Assembly: GCF_015354405.1 (NCBI RefSeq)
Contig: NZ_JADKYP010000002.1
Location: 310,001 to 374,000, forward strand
Length of the DNA stretch: 64,000 bases
DNA from: Nocardia sp. BSTN01
GTDB taxonomy: Bacteria; Actinomycetota; Actinomycetes; Mycobacteriales; Mycobacteriaceae
Direction: 5' to 3'
In this document: in pieces, positions 44,335 to 52,978 of the stretch
Position numbering within the stretch: the stretch's first letter is position 1
How the letters are laid out: every line of letters begins with the position of its first letter
Notes under the pieces: model-generated
What the model was told of the DNA's origin: nothing
Database searches by the model: none
What the model saw: only the letters and a program-made list of their open reading frames with translations
Program-made: the position numbers and the translations under genes

Positions 44335-45872
44335 CCGGCACGATCGAACCCACCACCACCACAGACGTCACGCAGATCGGCCACTGGATCGACGGCGGTC
44401 CGCGCCCCGGCGTCGCCGCGCGCACCGCCCCGGTGACCGATCCTGCCACCGGCCGGATCACGGGCGCGGTCGCCATGGCCGGGCCCGAGGACGTCCGCGC
44501 CGCCGTCGAGTCCGCGGCGGCCGCCTTTCCGGGCTGGCGCGACACCTCGCTGACCCGGCGCACCTCGATCATGTTCCGCTTCCGCGAACTGCTCAATGCC
44601 CGCAAATCCGAACTGGCCGGACTGATCACGGCCGAACACGGCAAGGTGTTCTCCGACGCCCTCGGCGAGGTCTCCCGCGGTCAGGAAGTGATCGAATTCG
44701 CCTGCGGCATACCGCATCTGATGGAAGGCGGTTTCACGCAGAACGTCTCGACCGGCGTGGACGCGTACTCGGTGCGAGCCCCGCTGGGCCCGGTCGCGAT
44801 CATCTCGCCGTTCAACTTCCCGGCCATGGTGCCGATGTGGTTCTTCCCGCTGGCCGTGGCCACCGGCAACACCGTCGTGCTCAAACCCAGCGAGAAGGAT
44901 CCGTCGGCAGCGCTGTGGCTGGCGAAGCTGTGGGACGAGGCCGGACTTCCGCCCGGCGTCTTCACTGTCGTGCAGGGCGACAAGGAGGCCGTGGACGCGC
45001 TGTTGACCGACCCCGCGATCAAGGCGGTCTCCTTCGTGGGCTCCACTCCGATCGCCGAGTACGTCTATGCCACCGCCACCGCGACCGGCAAACGGGTACA
45101 GGCCCTCGGCGGCGCCAAGAACCACGCGGTGATCCTTCCCGACGCCGATCTGGATCTGGCCGCGGACGCGCTGGTCAATGCCGGATACGGGTCGGCCGGG
45201 GAACGCTGCATGGCCATCTCGGTGGCCGTCGCGGTGGGCGATATCGCCGACGATCTGGTGGCCCGGGTGGCCGAGCGGACCCGCGGCCTGCGCCTCGGCG
45301 ACGGACACGGCGAGGCCGATATGGGTCCCCTGGTCACCCGCGCGCACCGCGACAAGGTGGCCGCCGCCATCGACACCGCCGAGGCCGAAGGCGCCCGCGT
45401 CGTCGTCGACGGTCGCGGCGCGACCGGCACCGCCGACGCCGATATCGATGTGTCCCAGGGCTTCTGGCTCGGGCCGACGCTGCTGGATCACGTGACTCCG
45501 GAGATGGCCGCCTATCGCGAGGAGATCTTCGGCCCGGTTCTCTCGGTGGTGCGAGTCGACGGATACGAGCAGGCCCTCGACCTGATCAACGGCAATCCGT
45601 ACGGCAACGGCACCGCGATCTTCACCAACGACGGCGGCGCGGCCCGGCGCTTCCAGTACGAGGTCGAGGTCGGGATGGTCGGCATCAACGTGCCCATCCC
45701 GGTTCCCATGGCCTACTACAGTTTCGGTGGCTGGAAGAACTCACTGTTCGGTGACACCCACGCGCACGGCGTGCAGGGCGTGCACTTCTTCACCCGCACC
45801 AAGGCCGTGACCAGCCGCTGGCTGGATCCGAGCCACGGCGGGCTGAATCTGGGCTTCCCGCGCAACGACTGA
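44331..45872 (+). CDS. mmsA: CoA-acylating methylmalonate-semialdehyde dehydrogenase
   Basis: A 513-residue aldehyde dehydrogenase of the MmsA class, which oxidises methylmalonate or malonate semialdehyde with NAD+ and CoA to propionyl- or acetyl-CoA in valine and inositol breakdown. Family marks are IGHWIDGG, MFRFRELLNARKSELAGLITAEHGK, PFNFPAMVPMWFFPLA, KPSEKDPSA, the catalytic Cys in GSAGERCMAISVAV and PVPMAYYSFGGWKNSLFGD. The general-base Glu of ordinary aldehyde dehydrogenases is replaced in LGGAKNHAVI, as expected for CoA-acylating enzymes. It overlaps the small Cys-rich gene and lies next to the mutase/SDR block, so propionyl-CoA metabolism is the common theme. Confidence 0.95.
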   Translation: MTGTIEPTTTTDVTQIGHWIDGGPRPGVAARTAPVTDPATGRITGAVAMAGPEDVRAAVESAAAAFPGWRDTSLTRRTSIMFRFRELLNARKSELAGLITAEHGKVFSDALGEVSRGQEVIEFACGIPHLMEGGFTQNVSTGVDAYSVRAPLGPVAIISPFNFPAMVPMWFFPLAVATGNTVVLKPSEKDPSAALWLAKLWDEAGLPPGVFTVVQGDKEAVDALLTDPAIKAVSFVGSTPIAEYVYATATATGKRVQALGGAKNHAVILPDADLDLAADALVNAGYGSAGERCMAISVAVAVGDIADDLVARVAERTRGLRLGDGHGEADMGPLVTRAHRDKVAAAIDTAEAEGARVVVDGRGATGTADADIDVSQGFWLGPTLLDHVTPEMAAYREEIFGPVLSVVRVDGYEQALDLINGNPYGNGTAIFTNDGGAARRFQYEVEVGMVGINVPIPVPMAYYSFGGWKNSLFGDTHAHGVQGVHFFTRTKAVTSRWLDPSHGGLNLGFPRND

Positions 45873-45943
45873 CGCCCCCGCGCAGCCCGGACGGAGTCGG
45901 GTCACCACCACCCCCACGCGGGCATATCGGTCACACTGAGCAC

Positions 45944-47239
45944 ATGCCACGAACACGGATCCCCGCCGCACCGGCCGCCGCCCGCGCCGACAGCACACGA
46001 CGGTCGGAGATCCTGCGCGCGGCCGCGGACCTGTTCGCTTCGGCGGGATACGCCGGGACGAACGTGAAGGACGTCGCCGACGCGTGCGGCATCCTGCCCG
46101 GCAGCCTGTATCACCACTTCGACTCGAAGGAAGCGATCGCGGTCGAACTGCTCGAGCGCTATCACGCCGCACTGGATGCCGTGGCCCGGTCCGCGCCGCC
46201 GCCGTCGGCGATCACGAGCGCCGACGGGGCCTTCGATGTCGTGAACGGGTACGCCACCGCCCTCGCCGCCTGCGCCCTGGAACACCGTGCGGCACTGCAG
46301 TTGTCGATCTACGAACCGCATACCGGCGCCGGAACCGCGCTGATCGCCCTGGCCGCCGATCCGCCGGCCGCCCCGATCGCGGCCATGCGCGTCCTGCTCG
46401 ACGCCGGCGCTGCGCACGGCTACCTCGCCGCGACCGTGGATCGGTCGGTGCTGGCCGAACAGTTGTGCCAGACCATGCTGCACATCGGCCTGTCGGTTCT
46501 GCATCGGGAGAATTCCGCCGACCGCGTCGCCACCGTGGTGTGCCGCCTGCTGCTCGACGGCCTGCCCGCCGAGCCGGCCTCCCCCGCCGCACTCGATCGC
46601 TCGGCGGCCCTGCGCGCCGCGCACGACAGCATCGCCACCTGGGCGGCTCCCGACGACACCGGCGGCGACGAGCGCACCGCCCGGTTGCGCGCGGTGGCGC
46701 GAGTGGAATTCGCCCGCCGCGGTTACGAGGCGACCACCATGCGCGATATCGCCACCGCCGCCGGAATGGGCGCGGGCAGCGTGTACCGGGCCGTGGAATC
46801 GAAACAGGCGCTGCTGGACTCGATCATGGGGTCGTTCCACGACGAGATCTCACGCGCCTACGCCGCCGTGGTCGCCACCGACAGTTCCGCCGTCGCCAAG
46901 CTGGACGCGCTCACCTGGATCAACCTCAACGCACTGCAGCGTTTCGACCTCGAGTTCGCGATCCAGCGCGCCTGGTTCCGGTCCACTCCCCCCGACACCA
47001 GCGACGTGATCGAGGTTCTGCGCCGGCGTGCCCGGCAGATCGCGAGCGTCGTCGATCAGGGCCGCGCCGACGGCGAGATCACGCTCGAGGGCATGACCAA
47101 GAGCCGGTTGTCGGCGTGCGTGCGCGACCTGATCTGGATGCCGCCGCCGGTGGTCGCGCGCGTGGGAATCCGTGCCGCACACGCGCATTCCCGCGCGACA
47201 TTGCTGTGCGGCGCCACGCGCACCGCCCCCGCCGCCTGA
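45944..47239 (+). CDS. Double-TetR fusion regulator
   Basis: A 431-residue protein with two complete TetR modules in one chain. Module 1: HTH at residues 20-65 (EILRAAADLFASAGYAGTNVKDVADACGILPGSLYHHFDSKEAI) with ligand domain to about 215. Module 2: HTH at about 248-290 (RVEFARRGYEATTMRDIATAAGMGAGSVYRAVESKQAL) with its own ligand domain to the end. Ordinary TetR proteins are about 200 residues and dimerise; a fused pair may act as a pseudodimer or bind two sites. It heads the catabolic island on the + strand and is the best local candidate for the regulator of the inverted repeats found there. That link is an inference. Confidence 0.9.
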   Translation: MPRTRIPAAPAAARADSTRRSEILRAAADLFASAGYAGTNVKDVADACGILPGSLYHHFDSKEAIAVELLERYHAALDAVARSAPPPSAITSADGAFDVVNGYATALAACALEHRAALQLSIYEPHTGAGTALIALAADPPAAPIAAMRVLLDAGAAHGYLAATVDRSVLAEQLCQTMLHIGLSVLHRENSADRVATVVCRLLLDGLPAEPASPAALDRSAALRAAHDSIATWAAPDDTGGDERTARLRAVARVEFARRGYEATTMRDIATAAGMGAGSVYRAVESKQALLDSIMGSFHDEISRAYAAVVATDSSAVAKLDALTWINLNALQRFDLEFAIQRAWFRSTPPDTSDVIEVLRRRARQIASVVDQGRADGEITLEGMTKSRLSACVRDLIWMPPPVVARVGIRAAHAHSRATLLCGATRTAPAA

Positions 47240-47287
47240 CCGCCGGACGCCGGCCCTTGTGCGCCGGCCGGGTTTCGACGTACAGTT

Positions 47288-47330
47288 GCGGAACAAATAT
47301 TTGGTTCGCGAGTTCGCCCGCGAGTTCGCC
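47288..47330. promoter_or_regulatory. Palindrome plus tandem repeats upstream of amidohydrolases
   Basis: An imperfect 22-bp palindrome centred on AAATATTT (47295-47302; 9 of 11 pairs in the whole 47288-47309 match) is followed by CGCGAGTTCGCC twice in tandem (47307-47318, 47319-47330). The AT-rich centre stands out. GTTCGC appears three times in 27 bases. It lies in the 281-base gap between the double-TetR gene and the amidohydrolase operon and probably includes the operon promoter/operator. Confidence 0.5.
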
Positions 47331-47437
47331 CGGACGAATGCGCACCGGTCCGTTCACACAGGTTGTCCGGGCACTCTCCCCGACCGCCGAACCGACGGCA
47401 GCCCGCGAACGCGCCGACTTCCCGCAACGGAGCCCGC

Positions 47438-47524
47438 ATGACCGACCATCCCGAGCCGATCCGTTCCGCCCCGCCGGGACCGAATCCCTCAGCGCCCCGG
47501 CATCTTCCGCGGGAGGGCCGATGA
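47438..47524 (+). CDS. Possible 28-residue leader peptide
   Basis: ATG 47438, with ACGGAG 6-11 bases upstream, opens a 28-codon frame rich in Pro, Arg and Ser. Its TGA overlaps the ATG of the amidohydrolase gene by 4 bases (ATGA). Such an arrangement is typical of translational coupling by a short leader. Because Pro/Arg-rich peptides also arise by chance in GC-rich DNA, and the next gene has its own GGGAGGG site, it may not be functional. Confidence 0.35.
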   Translation: MTDHPEPIRSAPPGPNPSAPRHLPREGR

Positions 47525-48612
47525 TCACCCTCCCCGACGGCAGCACCAGTCCGCTGATCGACGCCAGTGTGCACATCTTCTTCCAGGGCAATGCCGAACT
47601 GCGCAGCTGGCTGCGCGAACCGTACAGCGCCCGCGGCTACCCGGATGTCGAGATGGACTGGTACGGCGCCCCGGGCGGTGAATACGCGCCGGGCACCGTC
47701 CTGTCCGAGGGCGGATATCCCGGCTCCGAGCCCGACGCCGTCGGGCGGGTGCTGTTCGGCGAGCGCGGCGCCGATTTCGCGATCCTGCATCCGATGACCC
47801 GGGGCATCATGCCCGACCGCCACCTCGGGACGGCGATCGCGAGCGCGCACAACGAGATGATGATCTCGCGCTGGCTGGACTCCGGCACCTACGCCGAGCG
47901 CTACCGCGGCACGCTGCGGGTGAATCCGGAGGACATCTCCGGAGCGGTCCGCGAGATCGAACGCTGGGGTTCCCATCCGCGCGTCGTGCAGATCGGCATT
48001 CCGCTGCAGTCGCGCGAACTGTACGGAAAGCCGCAGTTCTGGCCCCTGTGGGAGGCGGCTGCGGCCGCCCATCTCCCCGTCGCCGTGCACATCGAATCCG
48101 GTTCCGGCGTGGCCTATCCGCCCACCCCGTCCGGACATCCGCGCACCTATGAGCAGTACCTCGGCTTCATGGCGCTGAACTACCTCTACCACCAGATGAA
48201 CATGATCGCCGAGGGTGTGTTCGAACGCTTCACCGATCTGCGCTTCGTATGGGCCGACGGGGCCGCCGACCTGCTCACCCCGATGATGTGGCGGATGGAC
48301 ACCTTCGGCCGTCCGCACCTCGAGCAGACGCCGTGGGCGCCGCGCATGCCCAGCGACTACCTTCCCGGTTCGATCTACTTCGTTCAGGGCCGGCTCGACG
48401 GGCCCGGCGATGTCGACTTCGCCGGGGACTGGCTGGAATTCACCGGCAAGGACGACATGGTGATGTTCGGTTCCAGCTATCCGCACTGGCAACTCGACGA
48501 TCCGGCGCGGCTGCCGTCCGCGTTGACTTCCGCCCAGCGCGAGAAGGTGCTGTGGCGCAATGCCGCCGGACTGTACGGCATCGACATTCCCGCCGCGGCC
48601 ACGACGCGGTAA
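47521..48612 (+). CDS. Amidohydrolase-2-like protein with altered metal site
   Basis: A 363-residue TIM-barrel protein of the amidohydrolase-2 family (ACMS decarboxylase/gamma-resorcylate decarboxylase relatives). Conserved parts: FAILHPMTRGIMPDRHLGTAIASAHN, VVQIGIPLQSRELYGKPQFWPLWEAAAAAHLPVAVHIESG and RFVWADGAADLLTPMMWRMD. Two metal positions look lost: the N-terminal D-x-H-x-H is D-A-S-V-H, and the C-terminal G-S-D-Y-P-H is G-S-S-Y-P-H, replacing the ligand Asp by Ser. It may be a non-catalytic partner of the paralogue encoded 27 bases downstream. GGGAGGG, 4-10 bases upstream, fixes ATG 47521. Confidence 0.85.
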   Translation: MITLPDGSTSPLIDASVHIFFQGNAELRSWLREPYSARGYPDVEMDWYGAPGGEYAPGTVLSEGGYPGSEPDAVGRVLFGERGADFAILHPMTRGIMPDRHLGTAIASAHNEMMISRWLDSGTYAERYRGTLRVNPEDISGAVREIERWGSHPRVVQIGIPLQSRELYGKPQFWPLWEAAAAAHLPVAVHIESGSGVAYPPTPSGHPRTYEQYLGFMALNYLYHQMNMIAEGVFERFTDLRFVWADGAADLLTPMMWRMDTFGRPHLEQTPWAPRMPSDYLPGSIYFVQGRLDGPGDVDFAGDWLEFTGKDDMVMFGSSYPHWQLDDPARLPSALTSAQREKVLWRNAAGLYGIDIPAAATTR

Positions 48613-48639
48613 CCGGTATCGGAATCGAAAGGGATACCC

Positions 48640-49794
48640 ATGACGCAGGCGAATATCGAGATACGCGAACGGGTTCCGAGCTCGGATCGGGTCGCGGTGC
48701 GGGTGGTCGACTCCGACGTCCACCCGGTGCCCCGGCCGGGGCGGCTCGCGGAACTGTACCCCGAACCGTTGCGCAGCAAGTATTTTCTCAATCGCCAGGT
48801 CGGTAGCACCATCTTCTACGACGCCCCCGACTTCGCCTATGCCTACGCGATGCGCGTGGACGCGTTCACACCCGACGGCGGTTTCCCGGGCAGCGACCCC
48901 GACACCCTGTTCCGGCAGCTCATCATGGGCGCCGGATCCGATATCGCCATCCTCGAGCCGGGACTGCATCAGGCCCGGCTGCCGGAGGCGACCTCGGCGG
49001 CCGCGGCGGCGGTCAACACCTGGCTGGACCAGGACTGGCTCGACGGCCACAACAACTGGCACCAGCGCTTTCGCGGGTCGATCAGCGCGGCGGCCGAGGA
49101 CCCGGCCGGTGCCGTGCGCGAGATCGAGAAGTGGGCCGGACATCCGTACATGGCGCAGATCCTCATCCGCGCGGAACCGCGTCCGGCGTGGGGCGATCCG
49201 ATGTACGACCCGGTGTGGGCGGCCGCGGTGAAGCACGACCTGCCGGTGGCCTGTCACCTCTCGCGCGGCTGCTTCGAGACGCTGCCGATGCCGCCGGTCG
49301 GATATCCCAGCTACAACCACGATTTCATGGTCACCTACTCGCTGCTGGCGATGAATCAGGTGATGAGCCTGATCTTCGACGGTGTCTTCGACCGCTTCCC
49401 CGCGTTGCGGATCGTCCTGGTCGAGCACGCGTTCACCTGGATCCTGCCGCTGATGTGGCGGATGGACGCGATCTACGCGGCGCGCAAACCGTGGGTCGAG
49501 ATCAAGCGCAAGCCGTCGGAGTACGTGAAGGAACACATCAAGTTCACCACCCAGCCGCTGGACTATCCCGACGACAAGACGGAATTGACCCGGGCGCTGG
49601 AGTGGATGGAGGCGGAGAAGATTCTGCTGTTCTCCTCGGATTACCCGCACTGGACCTTCGACGATCCGCGCTGGCTGGTCAAACACCTGCCCGCGCATAC
49701 CCGCGAGGCGGTGATGTTCGGCAACGGGCTGAAGACCTACGCCACAGTGCCCGATACCGTGCCGGTACTGCCCGGGCAAGTACGGGTGTTCTGA
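48640..49794 (+). CDS. Amidohydrolase-2 family metal-dependent hydrolase/decarboxylase
   Basis: A 384-residue TIM-barrel amidohydrolase paralogous to the protein encoded just upstream. Metal-site candidates are intact for this subgroup: D-S-D-V-H near residue 27, His in LPVACHLSRGC (about 205), IVLVEHAFTWILPLMWRMD, and Asp in LFSSDYPHWTFDDPRW. The family cleaves C-C or C-N bonds next to carboxylates in ring-fission products. Between them, the two neighbours could form a heterodimer with one active site. The next gene, a Rieske protein, starts one base after this stop codon, so all are in one operon. Confidence 0.9.
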   Translation: MTQANIEIRERVPSSDRVAVRVVDSDVHPVPRPGRLAELYPEPLRSKYFLNRQVGSTIFYDAPDFAYAYAMRVDAFTPDGGFPGSDPDTLFRQLIMGAGSDIAILEPGLHQARLPEATSAAAAAVNTWLDQDWLDGHNNWHQRFRGSISAAAEDPAGAVREIEKWAGHPYMAQILIRAEPRPAWGDPMYDPVWAAAVKHDLPVACHLSRGCFETLPMPPVGYPSYNHDFMVTYSLLAMNQVMSLIFDGVFDRFPALRIVLVEHAFTWILPLMWRMDAIYAARKPWVEIKRKPSEYVKEHIKFTTQPLDYPDDKTELTRALEWMEAEKILLFSSDYPHWTFDDPRWLVKHLPAHTREAVMFGNGLKTYATVPDTVPVLPGQVRVF

Positions 49795-49795
49795 G

Positions 49796-50191
49796 ATGAG
49801 CGACGATCTCGGCGCCACCCCGCGGCTGCCGCAGGGACGTGAGCACGCCGTCGCCACCGTCCACGAAATACCGCCCGGCACACATAAACTCGTACCCATC
49901 GGCCGCCACGGCGTCGGCGTCTACAACGTCGACGGCACCTTCTACGCCATCGCCAACTACTGTCCGCACGAGGGCGGGCCGCTGTGTGCGGGTCGTACCC
50001 GGGGACTGACCGCGGTCGACGAATCGGTGCCCGGCGACGCGGTCAGTGTGCGCGCCGGCGAATACATCTACTGCCCGTGGCACCAGTGGGGATTCGAACT
50101 GGCCACCGGCACCACCGCGGTGAAACCGGAATGGAGTATCCGCACGTATCCGGTGCGGGTGGTCGGCAACGACGTTCTGGTCACCGCGTGA
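49796..50191 (+). CDS. Rieske 2Fe-2S protein (ferredoxin type)
   Basis: A 131-residue Rieske protein. The cluster is held by C-P-H in NYCPHEGGPLC (about residue 59) and C-P-W-H in YCPWHQWGFELATG (about 97). The loop between the two ligand pairs is 34 residues, about twice the usual length, containing TRGLTAVDESVPGDAVS. No catalytic oxygenase domain is attached, so it is an electron carrier or a regulatory subunit. It directly follows the amidohydrolase gene and precedes an alpha/beta hydrolase. No matching oxygenase alpha subunit is in the window. Confidence 0.92.
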   Translation: MSDDLGATPRLPQGREHAVATVHEIPPGTHKLVPIGRHGVGVYNVDGTFYAIANYCPHEGGPLCAGRTRGLTAVDESVPGDAVSVRAGEYIYCPWHQWGFELATGTTAVKPEWSIRTYPVRVVGNDVLVTA

Positions 50192-50214
50192 ATTCCAGAC
50201 GAGGAGGTCTGTCC

Positions 50215-51072
50215 ATGCCGTTCGCCGAAATCCGCGGTGGTGAGGTCTATTACGACATTCTGGGTGAGTCCGGTCCGCTGATCGTGCTCACTCCGGGTGG
50301 CCGGTTCAGTACGGAGATTCCCGGATTACGCCCGCTGGCCGAGGCCCTGGTCGCCGGTGGCCACCGCGTCCTGCTGTGGGACCGGCCCAATTGCGGGCGC
50401 AGCGAGGTCGCGTTCTGGGGGCCCACCGAATCGCATATGCGTGCCGAGGTCCTGCACGAGCTGCTCGTGCGTCTGGATACGGGCCCGGTGATCATCGCCG
50501 GCGGTTCCGGCGGTGCGCGCGATTCGATTCTGACGGCGATGTTGTATCCGGAGATCGCGACGAAGCTGATTGTGTGGAATATCGTCGGCGGCACCTACGG
50601 ATCGATCGCACTGGGTTCGCATTACATCATCCCCAACATCACCGCGGCGAAGATCAAGGGAATCGAGGGTCTGATCGAACTGCCGGAATGGCAGGAGCGG
50701 ATTCAGGACAATCCGAAGAACAAGGACCGGTTGCTGGCGCTGGACGCGGAGGAATTCCAGGCGCAGATGTTGCGCTGGCTCGACGCCTATGTTTCCAAAC
50801 CGGGCCAGACGATTCCGGGTGTGCCCGATTACGAGTTCTCGAAGCTGAAGATCCCGACGCTGATCATCCGGGGAGGCGAGCACGATATCGACCATCCCAA
50901 GCGCACCTCGATGGAAGTGCACTGCCTGATCGAGGGGTCGATCCTGATCGATCCGCCGTGGCCGGAGGATGCCTGGCAGCAGGGTCAGCGGGCCCGCGCG
51001 CGGGGTGAAGGGCATCCGTTCGACTGCTGGGTGCAGGCGGCTCCGGCGATCCTGGACTTCGTCGCGCGATAG
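50215..51072 (+). CDS. Alpha/beta hydrolase (meta-cleavage hydrolase-like)
   Basis: A 285-residue alpha/beta hydrolase with nucleophile elbow GGSGGA (Ser about residue 100), oxyanion loop LTPGGRFSTEIPGL instead of the usual H-G-x-G, PTLIIRGGEHDIDHP holding the Asp, and a C-terminal GHPFD with the likely His. Relatives include C-C bond hydrolases of ring-cleavage pathways and esterases. GAGGAGGT 7-14 bases upstream gives ATG 50215. It ends the amidohydrolase-Rieske-hydrolase operon. The lid region (residues 130-190) is Ile/Asn/Lys-rich compared with the rest of the protein. Confidence 0.88.
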   Translation: MPFAEIRGGEVYYDILGESGPLIVLTPGGRFSTEIPGLRPLAEALVAGGHRVLLWDRPNCGRSEVAFWGPTESHMRAEVLHELLVRLDTGPVIIAGGSGGARDSILTAMLYPEIATKLIVWNIVGGTYGSIALGSHYIIPNITAAKIKGIEGLIELPEWQERIQDNPKNKDRLLALDAEEFQAQMLRWLDAYVSKPGQTIPGVPDYEFSKLKIPTLIIRGGEHDIDHPKRTSMEVHCLIEGSILIDPPWPEDAWQQGQRARARGEGHPFDCWVQAAPAILDFVAR

Positions 51073-51134
51073 CGATGGCGTGCTGCGAATCCCGATGTGG
51101 CGGTGGGCCGTTCGTGAGCGGCCCACCGGTCGCG

Positions 51135-51608
51135 TCACCGCACGACGATGACCACTTCGGCATTGGTCGCCGCCTCGAGTGCGGTCTGGATCCGGCTTTC
51201 CGGGATGCGCTCCAGATCGCTGGATGCCAGGCGGACGGTGAGGGTGTCGAAGCCGGCCTCGTCGTGGGTGCGGTCGATCTCCCCGGTGATGCCGAATCCG
51301 GCCAGGACGCCGTGGGCGTCGTCATCGGTTCCCCGGCTGACGAAGGTGACCGGCCCCGGCCGCACGGCGGAGCCGAAGATCTCGGCACAGATCCCGACCG
51401 CGTGGTCGCGCATCGCGGCCGTGTCCGCACCGTCGACCAGCAGATGAATTTCGCGCCGCCGCGACGGCAGCCGGTCGATTTCCGGTGCGGTCACGGCCAT
51501 TCCGGATTCCGCGGCGACGGACGTGAGCGCCGATATTCTTTCACCGAATTCCGCGGGCGACAGTTCCCCGGCGGGATCCACATCGACGCGAATTACTGCG
51601 GTACGCAT
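51135..51608 (-). CDS. Hypothetical protein, 157 residues
   Basis: I do not recognise this protein. It is acidic, without signal peptide, Cys or membrane segments. It looks alpha/beta: AVIRVDVDPAGELSPAEFGERISALTS, EIHLLVDGADTAAMRDHAVGICAEIFGS, VTFVSRGTDDDAHGVLAGFGI and a C-terminal strand AEVVIVVR. The repeated strand-helix pattern suggests two ferredoxin-like halves. ATG 51608 is divergent from the NuoF-like gene across 74 bases that contain GCCGCCGA...TCGGCGGC arms (51609-51616, 51650-51657). Its conservation next to the NuoF-like/ferredoxin pair would be worth testing. Confidence 0.65.
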   Translation of the reverse strand: MRTAVIRVDVDPAGELSPAEFGERISALTSVAAESGMAVTAPEIDRLPSRRREIHLLVDGADTAAMRDHAVGICAEIFGSAVRPGPVTFVSRGTDDDAHGVLAGFGITGEIDRTHDEAGFDTLTVRLASSDLERIPESRIQTALEAATNAEVVIVVR

Positions 51609-51682
51609 GCCGCCGATTGTAGGCACAGCAATTTCCGCACCGACGCTTTTCGGCGGCGGACGATATTCCGAAGGACGGATTG

Positions 51683-52978
51683 ATGGATGCGATCGCGAAT
51701 CCGATAGTCGCCGCACCACCGGGGACCACACCGCGGATCGCCGGCGGCGAGGCGGGCACCGAATCGGCGGCGGCATACCGGGCGAGCGGCGGTTACGCGC
51801 CGATCGAGGATCCGGCGCGGCTGCTGGCCGAGATCGTCGAGTCGGGCCTGCGCGGGCGCGGCGGCGCGGGCTTTCCGCTGGGCGCGAAACTGCTGTCGGT
51901 CCAGCGGCATTGCGGTACCGGGGTGCGTCCGGTGGTCGTCGCCAACGGTGAGGAAGGCGAACCCGCCTCAGGCAAGGATCGCTGGTTGCTGCGCCGGCGC
52001 CCGCATCTGGTGCTGGACGGATTGCGCGCCGCCGCAGCGATTCTCGGCGCCGACCGCGCCGTGGTGTACGTCTCCGACGACCGGGCCGCCGATTCCGTCG
52101 CCGCCGCGGTGGCCGAACTCGACCCTGCCGAACTGGCGGTGCCGCCGGAAATCGTCACCGTCGCCGCCGGGTATGTGGCCGGGGAGGAAACCGCGGCCGT
52201 GCGCGCGATCGACGGCGGGCCCGCCACACCCACCGACAAGCCACCGCGTCCGTATGCGGCCGGTGTCGGCGGACGCCCCACTCTGGTGAGCAATGTGGAG
52301 ACCCTCGCCCAGCTGGCCTGGATTCACCGCTGCGGCGCCGCGGCCTTCCGCACCGTGGGCACCGCGGACTCACCGGGCACCTTCCTGGCCACCGTCACCG
52401 GAGCCGGCCGCGAACCGGCCATCTACGAACTGCCGCATGGTTATTCGTTCCGTGCGCTCCTCGGGTTGCACGGCGTCGCCGCGGAACGGGTGCACGGCGC
52501 GCTGCTGGGTGGCTATTTCAACGGCCTCACCAACATCCGCATCCTCGACGCCCGGCTCGATCACGAAACGCTGCGGTCGATGGGGACGGGCTTGGGCTGC
52601 GGGGCGGTGGCGCTGCTGACGCCCGACGACTGCCCGGTCGCGGTGGCGGCGGCGATGCTCGCGTATTTCGACCGGGAGAACGCCGGCCAGTGCGGCTCGT
52701 GTTTCAACGGCACCGCGGCGATGAGCGCGGTCGCCTCCGCGCTGCGCGACGGCGTCGCCGAGGCCGCCGATCTGGACCGGCTGCGCCGGTGGTCCACCGT
52801 CCTGCGCGGGCGCGGCGCCTGCGGAACTCTCGATGCCGCGACGAACGCGGCCCGGACCCTGCTCGACGAATTCCCGGATGCGGTGGCGCGCCACCTCGTC
52901 GGCGGCTGCGCGATCTGCGCGGCCACACCGTTCGCCGCGGTCCGGCCCTTCGATGTGGAAGCGGTGACCTCGCTGTGA
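51683..52978 (+). CDS. NuoF-like NADH:ferredoxin oxidoreductase with atypical Fe-S site
   Basis: A 431-residue stand-alone relative of complex I subunit NuoF. FMN/NADH motifs are GLRGRGGAGFPLGAKL, VVANGEEGEPASGKDRWLLRRRPH and YVAGEETA; the SLBB-like part is TLVSNVETLAQLAW to GGYFNGL. In the N3 cluster region the expected C-x2-C-x2-C reads QCGSCFNG: the third Cys is Gly. The distal Cys is in GRGACGTLDA, and two more Cys occur near the end (GGCAICAA). It may have lost or remodelled the 4Fe-4S cluster. The next gene, a ferredoxin, overlaps it by 4 bases, so NADH to flavin to ferredoxin transfer is likely. Confidence 0.9.
   Translation: MDAIANPIVAAPPGTTPRIAGGEAGTESAAAYRASGGYAPIEDPARLLAEIVESGLRGRGGAGFPLGAKLLSVQRHCGTGVRPVVVANGEEGEPASGKDRWLLRRRPHLVLDGLRAAAAILGADRAVVYVSDDRAADSVAAAVAELDPAELAVPPEIVTVAAGYVAGEETAAVRAIDGGPATPTDKPPRPYAAGVGGRPTLVSNVETLAQLAWIHRCGAAAFRTVGTADSPGTFLATVTGAGREPAIYELPHGYSFRALLGLHGVAAERVHGALLGGYFNGLTNIRILDARLDHETLRSMGTGLGCGAVALLTPDDCPVAVAAAMLAYFDRENAGQCGSCFNGTAAMSAVASALRDGVAEAADLDRLRRWSTVLRGRGACGTLDAATNAARTLLDEFPDAVARHLVGGCAICAATPFAAVRPFDVEAVTSL

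Noticed and set aside
47056-49899. Long open frame (947 codons) on the - strand
   Set aside because: It is antisense to the double-TetR end and two amidohydrolases with clear family motifs; no domain is seen in it.
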